DNA of 40,383 nt from Candidatus Methanomethylophilaceae archaeon (GTDB lineage: Archaea > Thermoplasmatota > Thermoplasmata > Methanomassiliicoccales > Methanomethylophilaceae): positions 1 through 40,383 of the forward strand of contig JAFWTC010000010.1 in assembly GCA_017519045.1 (NCBI GenBank), in the 5' to 3' direction. Made by a program: the position numbers and the translations under genes. The notes beneath the pieces were generated by a model. The model was not told the DNA's origin. It saw only the letters and a program-made list of their open reading frames with translations, and made no database searches. Positions 39,478-40,383 of this stretch are shown here, piece after piece (position 1 is the stretch's first letter; the number at the start of each line of letters is the position of its first letter).

Positions 39478-40383
39478 ATGAGAGGCATGCATTTCAGGGC
39501 CAGGGCGCCACTTAGAATCGGACTCGCGGGGGGCGGAACCGACGTAGACCCGTACGCGACCGAGAAGGGCGGAGTGGTCTTCAACACCACGATCAACAAG
39601 TTCGCCTACTGCACCGTCGTCCCCACGGACGACCATGCGATGTCCGTCCACTCGTCCGAGTACGGGGATTCCAGGGTGGACCTGGGATCGGGCCCCCTCC
39701 CTCTGGACGGGAACACCAGCCTGGCCAACGTGGTCGCCAACCATTTCGACATCAAGGACGGGTTCTCCATGACCCTGGAGTCGGAGGCCCCCCCGGGGTC
39801 CGGGCTCGGCGGGTCGTCCACGGTCATAGTCTCCATAATCTCGGCCGTGTGCAAGTGGCTGGACAAGAGGATGAGCGGGAAGGACCTGGCGAAGCTGGCC
39901 TACGACCTGGAGCGGAAGGAGCTCGGCCTGAAGGGCGGGCGCCAGGACCAGTACGCGGCGGTCTACGGCGGGTTCAACATAATGAGGTTCAAGGGCGACG
40001 ACGTGACCATAGACTCCGTCCCGGTGGCCCAGGACGTGGTGAACGAGCTGCAGGCCAGGACGCTGCTCTGCTATACCGGGAAGTCGCGCGAGTCCGCCGA
40101 CGTCATCGACTCCCAGGTGAAGGCGTACGAGAAGGGTTCCAACGAGAAGGCCCTGGACGCCTCCAAGAAGATTGCGCTGGACATGGCCAAGGCCGTGGAG
40201 AAGGGGGACATAACCGAGGCGGGGGAGCTCCTGCACACCTCCTGGCAGTACAAGAAGGACTTCTCCAGCAAGATATCCAACCCCATGATCGACCGCATGT
40301 ACAAGACCGCCATGGATGCCGGCGCGATAGGCGGCAAGGTCTCCGGAGCCGGCGGCGGGGGGTTCATGTTCTTCATCTGCGAC
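39478..40383 (+). CDS. GHMP kinase, heptose-7-phosphate kinase-like (3' end beyond window)
   Basis: The frame is open for 302 codons to the window edge. The start at 39478 has GAGGGTGA about 4-6 nt upstream. The N-terminus R-A-P-L-R-I-G-L-A-G-G-G-T-D-V-D-P-Y matches the HddA group (D-glycero-alpha-D-manno-heptose-7-phosphate kinase). The GHMP ATP-binding loop P-P-G-S-G-L-G-G-S-S lies near residue 104-113. K-G-G-R-Q-D-Q-Y-A-A follows, and the C-terminal motif V-S-G-A-G-G-G-G-F is near the window end. Only the last few dozen residues should be missing. It phosphorylates a sugar at C1 for nucleotide activation; the neighbouring nucleotidyltransferase would do the next step. Fucose or other sugars are alternatives. 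Confidence 0.85.
   Translation, partial: MRGMHFRARAPLRIGLAGGGTDVDPYATEKGGVVFNTTINKFAYCTVVPTDDHAMSVHSSEYGDSRVDLGSGPLPLDGNTSLANVVANHFDIKDGFSMTLESEAPPGSGLGGSSTVIVSIISAVCKWLDKRMSGKDLAKLAYDLERKELGLKGGRQDQYAAVYGGFNIMRFKGDDVTIDSVPVAQDVVNELQARTLLCYTGKSRESADVIDSQVKAYEKGSNEKALDASKKIALDMAKAVEKGDITEAGELLHTSWQYKKDFSSKISNPMIDRMYKTAMDAGAIGGKVSGAGGGGFMFFICD

Noticed and set aside
1-40383. CRISPR arrays, tRNA, rRNA, riboswitches, insertion sequences
   Set aside because: Looked for direct repeats with spacers, cloverleaf-like patterns and terminal inverted repeats by eye; none convincing.

Overview
The window comes from an archaeon with about 60% GC. Core genes are archaeal: the ribosomal stalk protein L12 tail, elongation factor aEF-1beta with its usual zinc-ribbon neighbour, primase large subunit PriL, archaeal 4-phosphopantoate-beta-alanine ligase, archaeal TrmJ and a CDP-alcohol phosphotransferase of the archaeal lipid type. 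Many promoters have a TATA element about 25-33 nt before a start codon that lacks a Shine-Dalgarno site. Secreted proteins with Listeria-Bacteroides (InlB B) repeats, together with in-frame amber codons, point to a Thermoplasmata methanogen of the Methanomassiliicoccales type. That assignment is inferred; no marker such as rRNA or mcrA is present.

Layout. 1-8657: housekeeping genes. These are the L12 tail, a short FtsZ/tubulin-family GTPase, TrmJ on the opposite strand, then a tight five-gene operon (CoA ligase, S-adenosylhomocysteinase, PfkB kinase, small nucleotide kinase, CDP-alcohol phosphotransferase), converging on primase PriL and a COG1031-type radical SAM protein. 8719-26301: an 18-kb block of surface-protein genes, all on the minus strand. 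It holds five moderate-sized exported proteins, one membrane protein and one giant protein of about 3,090 residues. Four of the exported proteins end in a shared tail, V-G-[PS]-[LI]-V-H-S-G-L-x-P. 26471-27903: malic enzyme with an ordered promoter. 27923-34631: an envelope-glycan region with LicD, a class V aminotransferase, a flippase, a second CDP-alcohol phosphotransferase, an exported protein and a GT-C glycosyltransferase. 34528-36238: aEF-1beta, a zinc ribbon and an AAA_14/DUF4143 ATPase. 36517-40383: DUF89 phosphatase, sugar-nucleotide transferase, GT2 glycosyltransferase and a heptose-kinase-like GHMP kinase cut by the window end.

Most notable signal. Two genes are open end to end except for TAG codons. 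One surface-protein gene has a single TAG exactly where three paralogues carry lysine, and one CDP-alcohol phosphotransferase gene has two. None of the 20 genes with a well-placed end stops at TAG (18 TGA, 2 TAA). This fits amber codons read as pyrrolysine, as known from Methanomassiliicoccales. The pyl genes are not in this window, so it remains an inference.

A second oddity is that about nine or ten genes, mostly convergent pairs, lack a stop where the conserved protein should end and run on into their neighbour. Three of the convergent junctions carry the same 10-mer, GCGACGTCGG. No tRNA, rRNA, CRISPR array, insertion sequence or riboswitch was recognised.
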